Assembly: GCF_016808095.1 (NCBI RefSeq)
Contig: NC_068977.1
Span: forward strand, 30,467,364-30,531,363
DNA from: Vigna angularis
Taxonomy: Eukaryota; Streptophyta; Magnoliopsida; Fabales; Fabaceae
Reading direction: 5' to 3'
Length of the DNA: 64,000 nucleotides
Positions 50,901 through 62,513 of this stretch are shown piece by piece. Each line of letters begins with the position of its first letter. The stretch's first letter is position 1. The notes under the pieces were generated by a model that saw nothing but the letters and a program-made list of their open reading frames with translations, did not search any database and was not told the origin of the DNA. The translations under genes and the position numbers were made by a program.

Positions 50901-52359
50901 TGGGAAAAAGACAAAGGCATTGAGTTCACATATGATGGTGTAAGTACCCTCACCATAGAAATCATCGGAGGTCATCTTCGTGTCTTGTTGTTCAGCAAGT
51001 CTATTATTTCAAACTAATTTTTGTTGTACGTGACTTTCTAGACCTGTCTGATCTCTATGCTTGAGAACTACTCGCTATCACGGCAAGAGAAGGAGCAAGA
51101 ACGTCGTAGGCAGCGGGTATATGGACCACTTGTTGCATTTAAGATTCTTTAATATAAGTTCTGTAGTTATAAAAAAACACCCTGATTTTTGTCTGAGTTT
51201 AAAATCCTGGCAACATTTTATGGTTTGTCTTTATTTTTCTTCACAACCTACACACTCATTTGACACTGTTTTTATTAATGGGAGAGCTGGAATACATGTA
51301 TCAAATGAGTGTAAAAGTGTCTCAAACTAATTTTATTCTTATGTATCTGTTTCAGGAACTGAAGAAACTTCAGGGACAAATGACAGCGGAAAAGGAAGTA
51401 CTCTATGGGTCAAAGGTAAGCCCTTCAAAGGCCCAGAGTGCAAAAAAGACACCTAGAGCTGGAAGCGCAGCATGTAGAAAAATCTCCCTTGGATGTCAGA
51501 CACCAAAATCTGATTCGAAACCTTATCAGTCACAGTCATCCTTCATAAAGAGGACAGATAAAGCCCACCAAAATGATCGACTAAATAATCTGGATGATGA
51601 TGTTTCATATTTATCATCAGGTAGTTAACTTCTCTTATACTCGGCCCCTCCAGTGTTTCATGCATCATGGCTTGCAGATTTCTCACTGTAAGGGTTTGCT
51701 TCCTGTTTGGTTGAAAGGAAAAAACATGACGTACCATTTTTCATTCTTTTAATTTTCTTCTCAAAATGAAAGCCTCCATCAATTTAGTTAACATGCCTAC
51801 TTGCCATCTAAAATGCAACAATAGATTGTTGGATACCTGCTTATGTTTCCTTTGGTTTTAGAAGAAGATTCTCCATCGGATTCCCCGAAGTACTATTGAT
51901 GACGATGGCTTTTTGGTAAAGGCTGTATGTGGCACCAAGGAATGGTTTAGAAATTTTTTATTCGTTTGATGTTGAAGGTGGAGGCCAAAGCCACATCTCA
52001 GCTGGTTGATTTTCCCATAATTTCTAGCTGGTATTATCGAGCATTCCTTTGCTGTTTGTGTTTCATATAATCTGCAGAAAAAACATACGTACATACTTAA
52101 CGATTTTCTGTGTGACATTCATGCATTTAGAACTCACCACTCATTTTGTTGTTCTTATGTTATAGCTAGAAGAGGACTTGATACTGCTGGTGTTCCTATG
52201 AAAAAATTCTCTACTGGTGCTGTAAGTGTTCGTGAAATGGAATCTCCTTCTACACGCCAACCTTTTTCTCCCATCTCTTTAACGGTATCATCGAAAGCTA
52301 ATGATGCAAATGCTGTAGACGATATACAGAACAAGAAGCTGCCGAACACATTAGTATAG
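47943..52359 (+). CDS. MAP65-3: Microtubule-associated protein MAP65-3/PLEIADE-like, C terminus cut by a frame break
   Basis: MAP65 proteins (Ase1/PRC1 family) bundle antiparallel microtubules; the MAP65-3 type acts at the phragmoplast midline in cytokinesis. Twelve exons join in phase: 47943-48014, 48133-48339, 48862-49107, 49225-49434, 49544-49699, 49786-49945, 50028-50179, 50620-50707, 50866-50939, 51042-51116, 51356-51620, 52166-52359 (632 aa; Arabidopsis MAP65-3 is about 700). Marks are [71 protein letters not shown], the microtubule-binding core from about residue 405 ([37 protein letters not shown]) and [10 protein letters not shown]. Most of the protein is predicted coiled coil. The frame stops with TAG at 52357-52359, while family-like sequence goes on in another frame. 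MAP65-4 is the alternative paralogue name. Confidence 0.9.
49151..49170. repeat. (GT)n microsatellite in MAP65 intron 3
   Basis: About ten GT units shortly after the exon 3 donor. Confidence 0.9.
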
Positions 52360-52560
52360 TTAGCAATTTTCCATCTATCACTACTACATCAAAGACAACC
52401 ACAGTGGTGGATGAAGAAAATAGAACTCCTATGAATACGTCCATGACTCCAACCCCTGCCGCAGTTCCTTATGGAGAAGAGACCGAATACTCCTTTGAGG
52501 AAAGAAGGCTCGGTTGGTTTGTTTGGTTTTCCAGATTACATATTATTACACTGTTATTGT
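52359..52560 (+). pseudogene. Out-of-frame C-terminal tail of the MAP65 gene
   Basis: Read from 52359 in a frame two bases off exon 12, the sequence encodes SKTTTVVDEENRTP, then TPTPAAVPYG and EETEYSFEERRLG. This is the conserved end of MAP65-3 proteins, where a YSFEERR motif is typical. The last residues (GWFVWFSR..) no longer resemble the family. The break coincides with GTATAGTT at 52354-52361, as if an extra TA unit had been gained. It may be a real truncation, an allele or an assembly error. Confidence 0.75.
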
Positions 52561-54365
52561 AATTACCTGTAAATGATAATCTCAAGTCAAATGTGGCTTC
52601 CCGATTATGTACATAGTCTTAAGAAGGGGGCTTGGCCTGTGTTGTGGAAAGTACATACTAATGATAAATTTTGCAATCTAATCTGATTTTCTTTTTTCAC
52701 AGATAACTGTTTCATCTCTCAACCAAAACCTGCCCTTATGTTCCCAGATGTACTCTTCTTGCTGATTTGATGAAATCCACTTTAAATAAAGAACACAAAG
52801 TTAAATGAAGATAACTACAAAATCTGAGATATGCGTGGGAGATCTCATTCACCTTAATCACGAAATCTGATAAAGTCAACTTTTTTAATTAGCATAAGAG
52901 AAAATTCTATATATATATATATGCTATGTGGCTTCGAGTGCTGACAACTGTCTACAGCTTATTGTGTGGAGTCAACACCTAGCACAAAACCAAAAAGAAT
53001 TAATACCAATAAGAAAAGTACTTTACTTTTTAAAACACAATTTAGCTGTGAAACATTTGCCCTATTAGTTTACTTTCTTTAATGTTCATTAAATATATCT
53101 TCTATGTTTGGGAAGTTGCTGCTACACAGAAAATAGCACAGTATCCAGGCTTAAATATAATATCTGTTTATGGATACCCTATATTTATATCAGAATTGTA
53201 GATGCAGGACCATAGTATTAGTATTTGGTAGCCCATTCTGTCTACAAGTGTTTTTTTGTGTAATTTTGTTTTCCTTTTTCTTCTCTAAGAAGAAAAGGTT
53301 TTTGAAATGGCCCTTTTAGTCAACTCAAGCTGTGAAAGAGGGGAGAAAGAGAAGAAAGAGAGAACAAAAGGTAAAAGAATAATGCAATCCAGTGGCACAT
53401 CTTAGAGTAGATTCACCAAACCAATGGAGTATTTCAAATCATTTTTCTTTTTGCTTGAGAAAACATCTGTTTATGTGTCTTGGTCAACTTTATTTTAACT
53501 TAAAATAAAAGACAAAGAACTTGTCAGTAGTTGGAGCAATGGAATGGCTCCATCCAGCCTTTGCTTACAGCTTCTACTAATTTTTTTCTTTTGTTTTAAA
53601 AAAGCAGTAAATAAATAAATTGCAATATTTTATTAAAAGTTTCTTTTTTCTTTTCCATAAACATCACCTATTTTTTTATGCATTCAAATTGATAAGTATC
53701 TGTATTCCCAGTCATTTATTAAATCACCTTTATTAAATTTCCAAGACGGACGTGAACCAATTTCTTAACCAAAATTCATACTTTGAATTTTGCAATTAAA
53801 ATATTAATTATTAATTAAATTCCCTGTTATTTAATTACTTTATTACTTTATCATTTTACATTTTATTATATTTTCCCATTTTCAACTTTATTTATTTACT
53901 TCTCCTTTTCCTGCAAAACCCTAATTTCAGACATCACTCTGGCGGATTTGTAAACTAGATTTGTTATTTTCTCTGTAATTGTAGAATTTATTTTTAAAAA
54001 AATTTGCTATTTTTTGAAGCTTTTACCGCTCTCTGCAATGGTGGAGATTTGAGCCACAGTATCGCGTCTTTCTCGGTGTTCAACCTCAACCGTTCAAAAT
54101 TATGCTTCTGGGTTTCGTCATTTCAGACAGAAGTTTCTATTTTTGAAGTTTTTATGTGCGATTGCAACTTTTTCTGTGCTCAAACGTCAGTGTACTGTTT
54201 TTGGGTACGTTTGTTCTGCATTCAAGTACATTTGTCTTCTTTGAGTTGAAAAAAATTCATTTTTCCTTTTTTTTGAATTTTTAATTCCTTGAATCTTCAA
54301 TGGATAGGGTTTAAGCGTGTTTTAAGGTTTTGGGGTGTCTTTGTTTTTCTTTGATTCGAAAAAAA
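52561..54365. other. Intergenic: MAP65 3' flank and AHL promoter / 5' UTR
   Basis: No gene recognised. The segment from about 53920 (GCAAAACCCTAATTTCAG) to the AHL ATG at 54366 looks like a 5' leader, with U-rich tracts and short upstream frames, including an 82-codon one at 54004 that resembles nothing known. Confidence 0.45.
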
Positions 54366-57300
54366 ATGGAGGAAAAAGAGATTTTTAGTTCTGGGCAGGC
54401 TGTTAAGGTTGTCGAGCCCCCCCAGAGCTTCCACGTGGCACTAAGATCCGTGCAGTTTTCTGGGCCCACGGGGGATTCGCCGGCACCGGTGAGTACTCCG
54501 GTGATTACTTCCGGTAGTACAGAAGGGAAGAAGAAGAGGGGCCGGCCTAGGAAATATGGACCGGACGGCAATGTGGCGCTGTCGCCGATGCCGATATCAT
54601 CGTCGATTCCATTGACCGGAGACTTCTCAGTCTGGAAAAAGGGCAGAGGAAAGCCAGTTGAATCAATCAAGAAGTCTTTTAAGTTTTATGAAGTTGAAGG
54701 TCAAGGTGCAGGACAAGGTAAAAAATATTGCTCATTGATTCGTACATTTTTAGAGTTTAATCTTATAATAGTTACTCTTTGTTTTTATGTTTTACTGTTG
54801 CATTAGCAGTATATTCTTATTTTCCCCTTTCATATTTAGTAGGGTTGTTATTTACTATGTAAAATGGATTTATATTTTTTGAGTTGTAGTTGATTTAAGT
54901 TTGGTTTTCAATGCTTGTTTTTGTTTCATGAATTTTATTAATGTCTTTGAAGTGGATTTTGTATATGGTGGTACAAGTGGACCCTTGTATTAGATTCCCT
55001 TTAGATCTGGAATTGAAGATGTGTGGTGGTGGAAGGGGATATTTTGTGGTCAAAGTGAAGTGAAGTCAGTTTTCAGCTAAGGCAGCATATGATTCTTCTT
55101 TTTTCTTTACGAGGGGAAGGTGGCATAATCCGACCACAGAAACTGAGTTGGAATAACTGAAGGCACCACACCAGTATATTCAATAGGTTTAGTCCAGTAC
55201 TTAGCTGATTTGACAAGGCTTGCAATGGTCTATAGCCTATATACTACTGGTTTGGACTTTGGACCATGACATGTTGCAAAATAGGAACCTAAAATTTAAT
55301 AATATGACCGATGATTCTTGAAGTTGCATCTTTGAAAAAATGGTAGTGGATATAGGACAGTAGGCTGGAAAACGTTGTAGCACGTTTTAAGATTAATTTT
55401 TCCAATCAACATGTTATTGGTGGCTGCATAAATTGATGGTTATAAATCAAATATAGTAAGTCTCAATTGTATACGATACGTTTCCACAAATTATTAAGAG
55501 GTTGTACATAGAATCGATGTGAATGTTATATTTAATATGCAGTCCATGCATATGCTACATAAACATTTGAATATTTAGCTCCGGATTTAACAAGCTTAAT
55601 TTTATATCTGGAGATATTCCAGGTTCATAACTTATTTTTAGATTTAGCTGTGGGCCTCTGAATGTTCTGGAGGAAGTTTTGGAATGGATAAAGCATAGCG
55701 TAGCTGTTTCACTACACTGGCATTTGGTTAATGATTAATGGAACATGCGGATAAATCTAGTGTAATGATATGTTCTGAATCAGGCGAACAATGTATATGA
55801 TACTTTGACTATTGTTTTACCTCTACCATGTCATGGTATAGATGAGGTTTAGGATACGGTGTCTAAAATAGATAATTTTGTTGACAATTTTAGTGAAAAA
55901 GTATATAAATGGTAGTTATTCTCAGGACATTAGGTTCTGGTAAATTTGTATGGTGTATTATGATCTACAGCTTATACTGGCATGATGTGAAACATCCAGT
56001 TATCTGATAAATAGAAACTAATCAAGTAATGAGGACAGTTAATCTTGATTATATACAGGATCAACTGAAGCAGGTGTCAACTTTTGTAAACGACACTAGT
56101 AATTATTAAATATTTTTCGGCTAAAGTAACTTTTATCAATCTAGTTGTGAATAATGTGATTTTATCATGATGATAATGCATATCATGCTAGTTTTAGCTT
56201 TTGGAACCTCTTGTAGCTTTGACCCAAGCTATGTTTTTTGGCTTCCCAAAAGCTAGATCAAATGTGTCGGACATTTGTAAGTATGTAACATATTGATAGA
56301 TATTTACATAAGTAGCACATTGTGGATAAAAACAAAGTGCTGTTATGAAATGTCAATTAGTTTTTAAATTGCATGAATATTTAGACTTTTTCTACTTTAT
56401 AATTGATCCTTTCACAAACACATAGGTAACTTAGGGTATGATTCAGAGGAATGCAACTTTCAATGTTAAAACATCTTTCATTGTTGTATTCTTTTGAAAA
56501 CTATCTATTGGTCAATATAGCTTATTTTCCTGGACATATATGATGTCAGATTCAAAGACAATCTAATAAACTATCTCTGACCCTTTTTTATTCTATTGTT
56601 TGCTTTTACATAATGAAATCAAAGTGGATTTTTTGTGTGAACAGTAGCTTCCGCATTACCCATTAATCTTGCTACATATTTATTTTATAGGTGATCAAAT
56701 TGCATACTCAGTTGGTGCCAATTTCACACCTCACATCCTTATAGTAAATGCTGGCGAGGTATTCTGTTCATTTCCTCTAAAGTTTATCTTTTGAAAATAG
56801 TCAGATTATATTTGTCTGTTTATTGAAATTCCATAAATTTCTTTTAAATATTATAGCATCTTACCACTTAAAATTCTTATTTCCTTTTACCATATAATGT
56901 TTTTCTTTCTTCAATTGGTGCAGTTTCACTCTCTTCAATGCTTTAATAAAATGATATCTGTGTATATAATTAAATACATAAAGATATTTGTTTGATTATG
57001 CGTGTATGGGTAGGATATCATATTAATATTATGTGAAACAATAAATAATTTAACCATATTACTGCTTGGTTACTTAATTTTATTTGTAGAAACTTATTTG
57101 AAACAAGGGGTTGAGTGTTCCAAGATGGCGTAACTAGAGTGGAGCTGGGTATGAACAATATGTTAACAAGGATTCAAGTTAATGCTTTACCAACTCAAGG
57201 TTGTGATTATATGCTACCGTGGGAACTAACATAGGAATTAGTGGTTCTTAGAAACTGAAGAAAGTATGAAATTAGCCTTTTTGAAATCCATTTTAGTTTG

Positions 57301-59620
57301 GAGGAGGAGAAAGAAGGAAGTAAGCTTATTTGTGAATGTATTTGTGAGAGTTCTTGTGCCCTGTTTCAGGATGTTACTATGAAGATTATGTCCTTCTCTC
57401 AACAAGGATGTCAAGCTATTTGCATTCTGTCTGCAAATGGCACTATTTCAAATGTTACACTACGCCAACCAACTTCTTCTGGTGGTACTTTAACATATGA
57501 GGTTAGTTCAGTGCTAATATATAATACCCTAATTTTCTTGAGTCATATGCAGCCACATCTCTAAAGGGTTTTAAGTTTAAATATCCAATGTCAGTTTATT
57601 TGCAGAGGGAGGTGGGGGTTAGTAAATCATGTGTTGTTAAATTTGATTTTGGCAATTGGCTAAGAATCCAACCTAATATTTTGCTTCGTCGTATGATTTG
57701 GTTTCTTGCAATATTTGTATCAGCAGATGTTGTTACTTCACTAAAATGTTATCAGTTAATAATGATATTAAAGTTGATTATTATGCGTTAAGCCTTTGAT
57801 TCAGACACATAGAAGAATTGGTAAAATGTAGCTTCTTATCCACAAATTCTAGATCTAAGCATGCTTGTTTTGTTTCTTATATTTGTAAATTTTTGGTTCA
57901 ATACTGACAATGAAAATCACCCTATTGTTCTTCTTTAATAGTATACAGTATCTTTAATGCTGCTTAGTTTTTCACACTTTCCATGTTTGCCCCTTGATTT
58001 GGCATAATATAAATTTGTCTTATAACTTGTTCTGTTCTTTATGACCATTCACGTCTTCCTGCATGCAAAAATTCATTAGAAGAATAACTATTTTGGACCT
58101 ATTCGGACAAACTTTTTCATAATCATTTCTAAGGGAGAAAAATGAGGAAAAAAAGGTGAAATTAGCTTCTCCACTAGTTAAAATTGTTACGAGCAAAGCA
58201 ATAAAATAGACGAGAGAGAAAAGAAAGTTTATGCATACACTAATTTATTAAACTTCTTTCATATAGAATATTTATACATTTTTATAGAAAACTCATTTCA
58301 TTTTTTATTTTATTTTCTCTCTTAGAAGTACTTATGAAGAATCTTGTCCAAACAGACTTATTTTCACAGATAAGACTTGGTTCATATAGGTAATCTGAAA
58401 TTTGATCTGGCTATGATGAAGTCTTCATTTTTCTTGTTGTAATTCAGTTTAACTTCACTTGTCTTTGATACACTATTATATATTGAAAAATGCCATTAAC
58501 ACTCATTTACACTGATTAAAAATCCCAAATTGATTCCACTAATTGTGGACCCAAGTGATTTTGAGTCTAGCATGAGATTTTATCCAGGTCAGTGTTTGGA
58601 AGAGAATGTCCAAAAGCGTGTTGCTACTGTTTCTTTCTTTTTGTTGTACTTGGTTAAGTACTGGGTAAATACTTAATAATTTGCTGGAACATATTTGGTG
58701 CTTCTAGGGGCGCTTTGAAATTCTTTCCTTGACTGGTTCATATATGCCAACTGAGAATGGGTTTACAAAGAGCAGATCTGGTGGAATGAGCATCTCCTTG
58801 GCCGGTCCAGATGGTCGAGTAATGGGGGGTGGACTGGCCGGTTTGCTGGTAGCTGCCGGTCCTGTGCAGGTAATTTCTGCTGAAGAAGAGGATATTTGAG
58901 AGTTTAAAAATGATGAAGAAATAACCTTTATAAGTTTGTTTACCAGGGTTTATTAAATATGAAATAAGAGTAAACAGACTGTGCATGACACAATAAGAAG
59001 TTTTTACATAGTCATCTAATAAAAAATTGTCAAATATGATAACTTTGTTGATTTTTATGATAATTACCTTAATCACAGCAGTGACTTTTTATTAGTTCGA
59101 AGTATATAGAAATGAAACATAAAAAAAGACTAATGATGTCTGTCCAAATCACTCTCGTCACAAACATTGTAGGCTAGACCCAACAAAGAGTTATGATGGA
59201 CTTTCTTTATGCTATCTTCTACCAATCCCTGAAAGAAAAATCATGCAATGAAAAGAACTAAACTACATATATGAGATATAGTTTCCTCAACACTTGTCTT
59301 GCTATCTTCTGCATCAGGTTGTTGTGGCTAGTTTTGTTCCTGGTCACCAGCTGGAACAGAAACCGAAAAAGCCTAGGGTGGAGCATGTTCCAATGACTGC
59401 ACCTATACATGCCAGCCCTATACATGTGAGCCCTACTTCTGCAGATGATATAAGTATTGATCTTGGTGGAGTAAAGCCAATCTTGACACCAGCAGCTTTT
59501 CAAATGGACAGCATCTTTGGCAATGGACAACCTTCTGATGATGAGGCTCCTTTCCCTGAAGAAGAAGAAGAAGAAGAAGACCCTAACACGAGCTATGCAG
59601 ATGCTGAAGTTGCTAGCTAA
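54366..59620 (+). CDS. AT-hook motif nuclear-localized protein (AHL, PPC domain)
   Basis: AHL proteins bind the minor groove of AT-rich DNA and, through the PPC/DUF296 domain, form trimers that modulate transcription and matrix attachment. Five exons (54366-54717, 56691-56758, 57370-57501, 58708-58869, 59318-59620) give 338 aa. The start was set at MEEKEIFSSGQAVKVVEPPQ; an in-frame ATG twelve codons upstream is less family-like. There is one canonical AT-hook at residues 58-64 (RGRPRKY) after a Lys run. A second, RGKP at 94-97, has Lys where the core normally has Arg. The PPC domain spans about 128-250: ANFTPHILIVNAGEDVTMKI, AICILSANGTISNVTLRQP, SSGGTLTYEGRFEILSLTG, GGMSISLAGPDGRVMGGG, PVQVVVASFVPG. 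A basic patch KPKKPR follows at 253-258, and an acidic run of seven Glu and an Asp at 319-326. It is closest in style to the AHL1/AHL10 group; the exact orthologue is not assigned. Confidence 0.93.
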
Positions 59621-60553
59621 AGATATTCCTTTCCAAGTATTTGGTGCTCTCAAGAGTCAAATCAAATCCCATGTAGACTCACTCGTGCTTGACTGATGCT
59701 GACAATTAACTCCACAAAAGTCTTAGTGTGGGATGAGAAATCAAGGTTGGTTGACTTATGAAATTCTTCACTTAGTCATAGAAAATCTGTTTGTTAGGCT
59801 TTCATGGTTCTGTTCTCATGACGCATAACTGATATTGCTTTTTCTCATAGTTTTAGCCGATAGATGTAGGATATATGTTGTGCCACGTTCTTTTAGATTT
59901 CATTAGATTGTTTGAAATGAGTGCATGCGTGTGCTTTCTAAATTGTAATCTAACGATATTATTTGTTGTGAAGGAGGAAATTACATTTTAGCATTTACTT
60001 CAATGTAATATCTTTGTTTTACATTTGTTGTTTTCTCCTTGAGATTTAACTTTCTTTGATACGAAATTAAGAAGTGAATTTTAAGCCTAACTTAATCTCA
60101 CAAATGCAACCATTACCTTTAGACACTCAAAGTAACCTATTGAGCTTCCTACTCAAATTTTCAACTCGAGGATTACCATAAAAAATGGTCACCACATTTT
60201 CTTTTATTACATAAGCATGGATTCTAGTAGTTTAATCCTTTAGTGTTATTAGAAAGTGGGTTTAAGCCTAGCTCAATTCCACAAAACCGACTTTCCAATT
60301 TGGTATTAGAGTAGAGGGTCTGTAAGTCTCTTCCTACTCTATCTTTGTTGCCGCTGGTGGCTAATGGTTGCGGCCACCGGTGACCTTAAAAATTTCATCT
60401 TTTCTGAAATACCTCAATGAACAGTTCTGTTATGATTTCTGTCTAGTCTCCAAATCTTAGTTGTTGTCCGCAATTGTTTGGCACCGTTTGTCGTTGTCTG
60501 GTGCCATTTGTCGTTGTCCACCTAACACTGTTTTGCCACAGTGAGGAGTTGTC
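59621..60553. other. AHL 3' flank, then decayed repeat sequence
   Basis: The first about 400 bp are expected to include the AHL 3' UTR. At about 60245-60320, GGGTTTAAGCCTAGCTCAA..ACCGACTT..TTGGTATTAGAGTA resembles an LTR end with an initiator-Met primer-type site, but no partner LTR is evident. At 60470-60530 a short repeat GTTTG(T/G)CGTTGTC / GGCACCGTTTG occurs. Confidence 0.4.
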
Positions 60554-61031
60554 TGTGACACCCGGGCACTGACGAGGAGGGGGAGTGATCGCCGGTGCAA
60601 GGGGCACAAACAAAGAGCAGCTCCTGGCAGGCTTCTAGTGGAAGAGACACATGAATGAATCGAACATACATCAGAATGAGAGGGATCTAGAGACTGTATA
60701 GGTATGAGACTATACAGTTGAAGGATAGCTGTGCGAGTGAGGACAAAACACATTGGAAAGCCTCGTGTTGATGTGTGGGGGCAGTCAATATTCCCTGTAA
60801 GTTGCCAGGGCGTTACAAGTGGTATTAGAGCCTAGCCTCTCCCAGTACGGTGTGGTTCGAGGACGAACCAAGCGGAAGCTGGTGGGCATGTGACACCCGG
60901 GCACTGACGAGGGTGGGGAGTGATCGCCGATGCAAGAGGCACGAAGTGCAAGAGGCACAAACAAAAAGCGGCTCCTGGCAGGCTTCTAGTGGAAGGGACA
61001 CATGAATAAATCGAACATACACCGGAATAAG
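60554..61031 (+). mobile_element. TRIM-like element with truncated right LTR
   Basis: The left LTR starts TGTGACACCCGGGCACTGAC (60554) and ends near 60817 (GGCGTTACA). A primer-type site TGGTATTAGAGCC follows at 60820-60832. After only about 70 bp of interior with the purine-rich GGAAGCTGGTGGGCA, the second LTR starts with the same bases at 60889. It matches until about 61031 (ACATACACCGGAAT), where similarity stops, so about half of it is missing. The right copy also carries a small internal duplication (GCAAGAGGCAC). Confidence 0.8.
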
Positions 61032-61380
61032 ACTCCTTTCATAATATTTGTTTAGCTTTGCGTATTGTAGCAGTGTGATGTTCTTGATGACTTGTGTCAT
61101 TTATTTACAAGTCTCTAAGGAGAGTCGGTGTTATCAACTAGCTAACACCAAGGAATTTCAACACTAAAATCATTAGGTTGAAGGTTGCTCATAACATGAG
61201 GGGAGTCTATTTCTGGCAAAATTAAGAATCTTAGTCAAACAATTTCACCATCCCATTGTTAGATTTGTTTTTAGATGCTTTGATGAATTATGGAGACCAT
61301 TATGATCTTCCACCTTCATGATTTGTCATATGATTTGTCATCGGCGCGTCATCATTTTTGTTGTTTGCCGTGAGAGGGAG
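61032..61380. other. No gene; repeat-derived DNA
   Basis: Sequence between the truncated TRIM and the minisatellite. Short frames only and nothing recognised. Confidence 0.4.
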
Positions 61381-61725
61381 TATGTTTCAGCCACTACAGA
61401 CCCCATCAATCAATGATGACAATTTAGTGCCTTTAGTTTGTCGCTTTCAACCACTACAGGCCCCCATCAGTCAATGATGACAATTTAGTCCCTGCAGTAT
61501 GTTTCAACCACTACAAACCCCATCAATCAATGATGGAAGTTTTGACACTGCAGTTTGTTTCCGCCACTACAGGCCCCATCAGTCAGTGATGACAATTTAG
61601 TCCTTGTAGTTTGTCGCTTTTAGCTATTGCAAGCCCCATCCATACTTGATGGAAATCCAGTCTTTGCAGTTTGTCGTTATCTACCACTCGTCATCCACTT
61701 TTGATGAAAATCAACTTTGTCAAAG
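61381..61725. repeat. Minisatellite of ~58-bp units, five to six copies
   Basis: Each unit reads like TTGTCGCTTTC/TATGTTTCA-ACCACTACAGGCCCC-ATCAGTCAATGATG-ACAATTTAGTCC-CTGCAG. Copies begin near 61381, 61438, 61498, 61554, 61610 and 61670, the last two more diverged. Length varies by a few bases between copies. Confidence 0.8.
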
Positions 61726-62006
61726 TCATCCTACTTGAAGGTTCATGGTGCTACTTGAAGTTTCGTGGTTGTTCAATAATATTCTCCATAAGCTTATGAG
61801 GAGTCTTTTTGGTTATGCTGGTTTGTGAGTTTAATTTGGTTTATAGACATTCTCTCTCGATGGTCTAAAGCATATGTGCATCTTGTTCGAAGCCAAAGTT
61901 ACCATGTCTATTGTTTGGACATTCGAGACAAGTTCATTTTGTTGGAGTGAGTTTATTTATTTCAAGCTTTATACATACAATTTGTATGCTCTAGCTTGAG
62001 GCGGAG

Positions 62007-62228
62007 TGTTAGAATATTTACCCTATTTATCATGATTATATTGTGTCTAGAGTTACCCTATTTATCATGATTATATTGTGTCTAGAGTTACCCTATTTAT
62101 CATGATTATATTGTGTCTAGGGTTACCTTATTTATCATGTGTTCTTGTATTAATTTATTTTTACAAATAGAAGATTATGAGAGGGATGAATTAAGCCCTC
62201 AAGAATTATTTTACAGTTTAATTCTGAA
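62007..62228 (+). mobile_element. Ty1-copia-type LTR with internal 35-bp tandem repeat
   Basis: It starts TGTTAGAATATT at 62007, preceded by a purine tract (CTTGAGGCGGAG) like that before a copia 3' LTR. It is followed at about 62230 by GGGTATCAAAGC, close to the initiator-Met primer site, then a leader and copia gag. It therefore has a 3'-LTR context on its left and a 5'-LTR context on its right. The right border is uncertain by about 15 bases. Confidence 0.6.
62018..62138. repeat. 35-bp tandem repeat, 3.5 copies, inside the copia LTR
   Basis: Units beginning TTACCCTATTTATCATGATT start at 62018, 62053, 62088 and (partial) 62123. The first three are almost identical, which suggests recent slippage or expansion. 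Confidence 0.95.
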
Positions 62229-62513
62229 ATGGGTATCAAAGCGGGCGATCCTGCTCTGGTTTCTGTCTTGTAGCATCTGTCCGGCGCCACATTTTGCTAT
62301 CGCCCACCACCGTCCACTGCTGCCCGCCGTCGGCCACCATCCGCCGCTGACCACCACCGTCGTTGTTGACCGCCACCATCAGTCTCTGGCCGTCATCTGC
62401 CATCGTCGGCCACCGTCCGCAATCGGCCGCCACCAGCCACCGTTAATAGTTCTGTTCGTCTAATCCTTTAGGGTTTTCTTGTTCCTCGCTGGTAAGATTC
62501 ATCTTCTTCAGAG

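Noticed and set aside
51864..51897. Possible extra MAP65 exon after TTTTAG ending in an early stop ([12 protein letters not shown])
   Set aside because: Exon 11 to exon 12 (52166) joins in phase with family-like RRGLD sequence; this stretch has no family match. It might be a rare splice form.
61381..62138. CRISPR-like array
   Set aside because: The repeats are contiguous minisatellites without unique spacers, in a plant genome.
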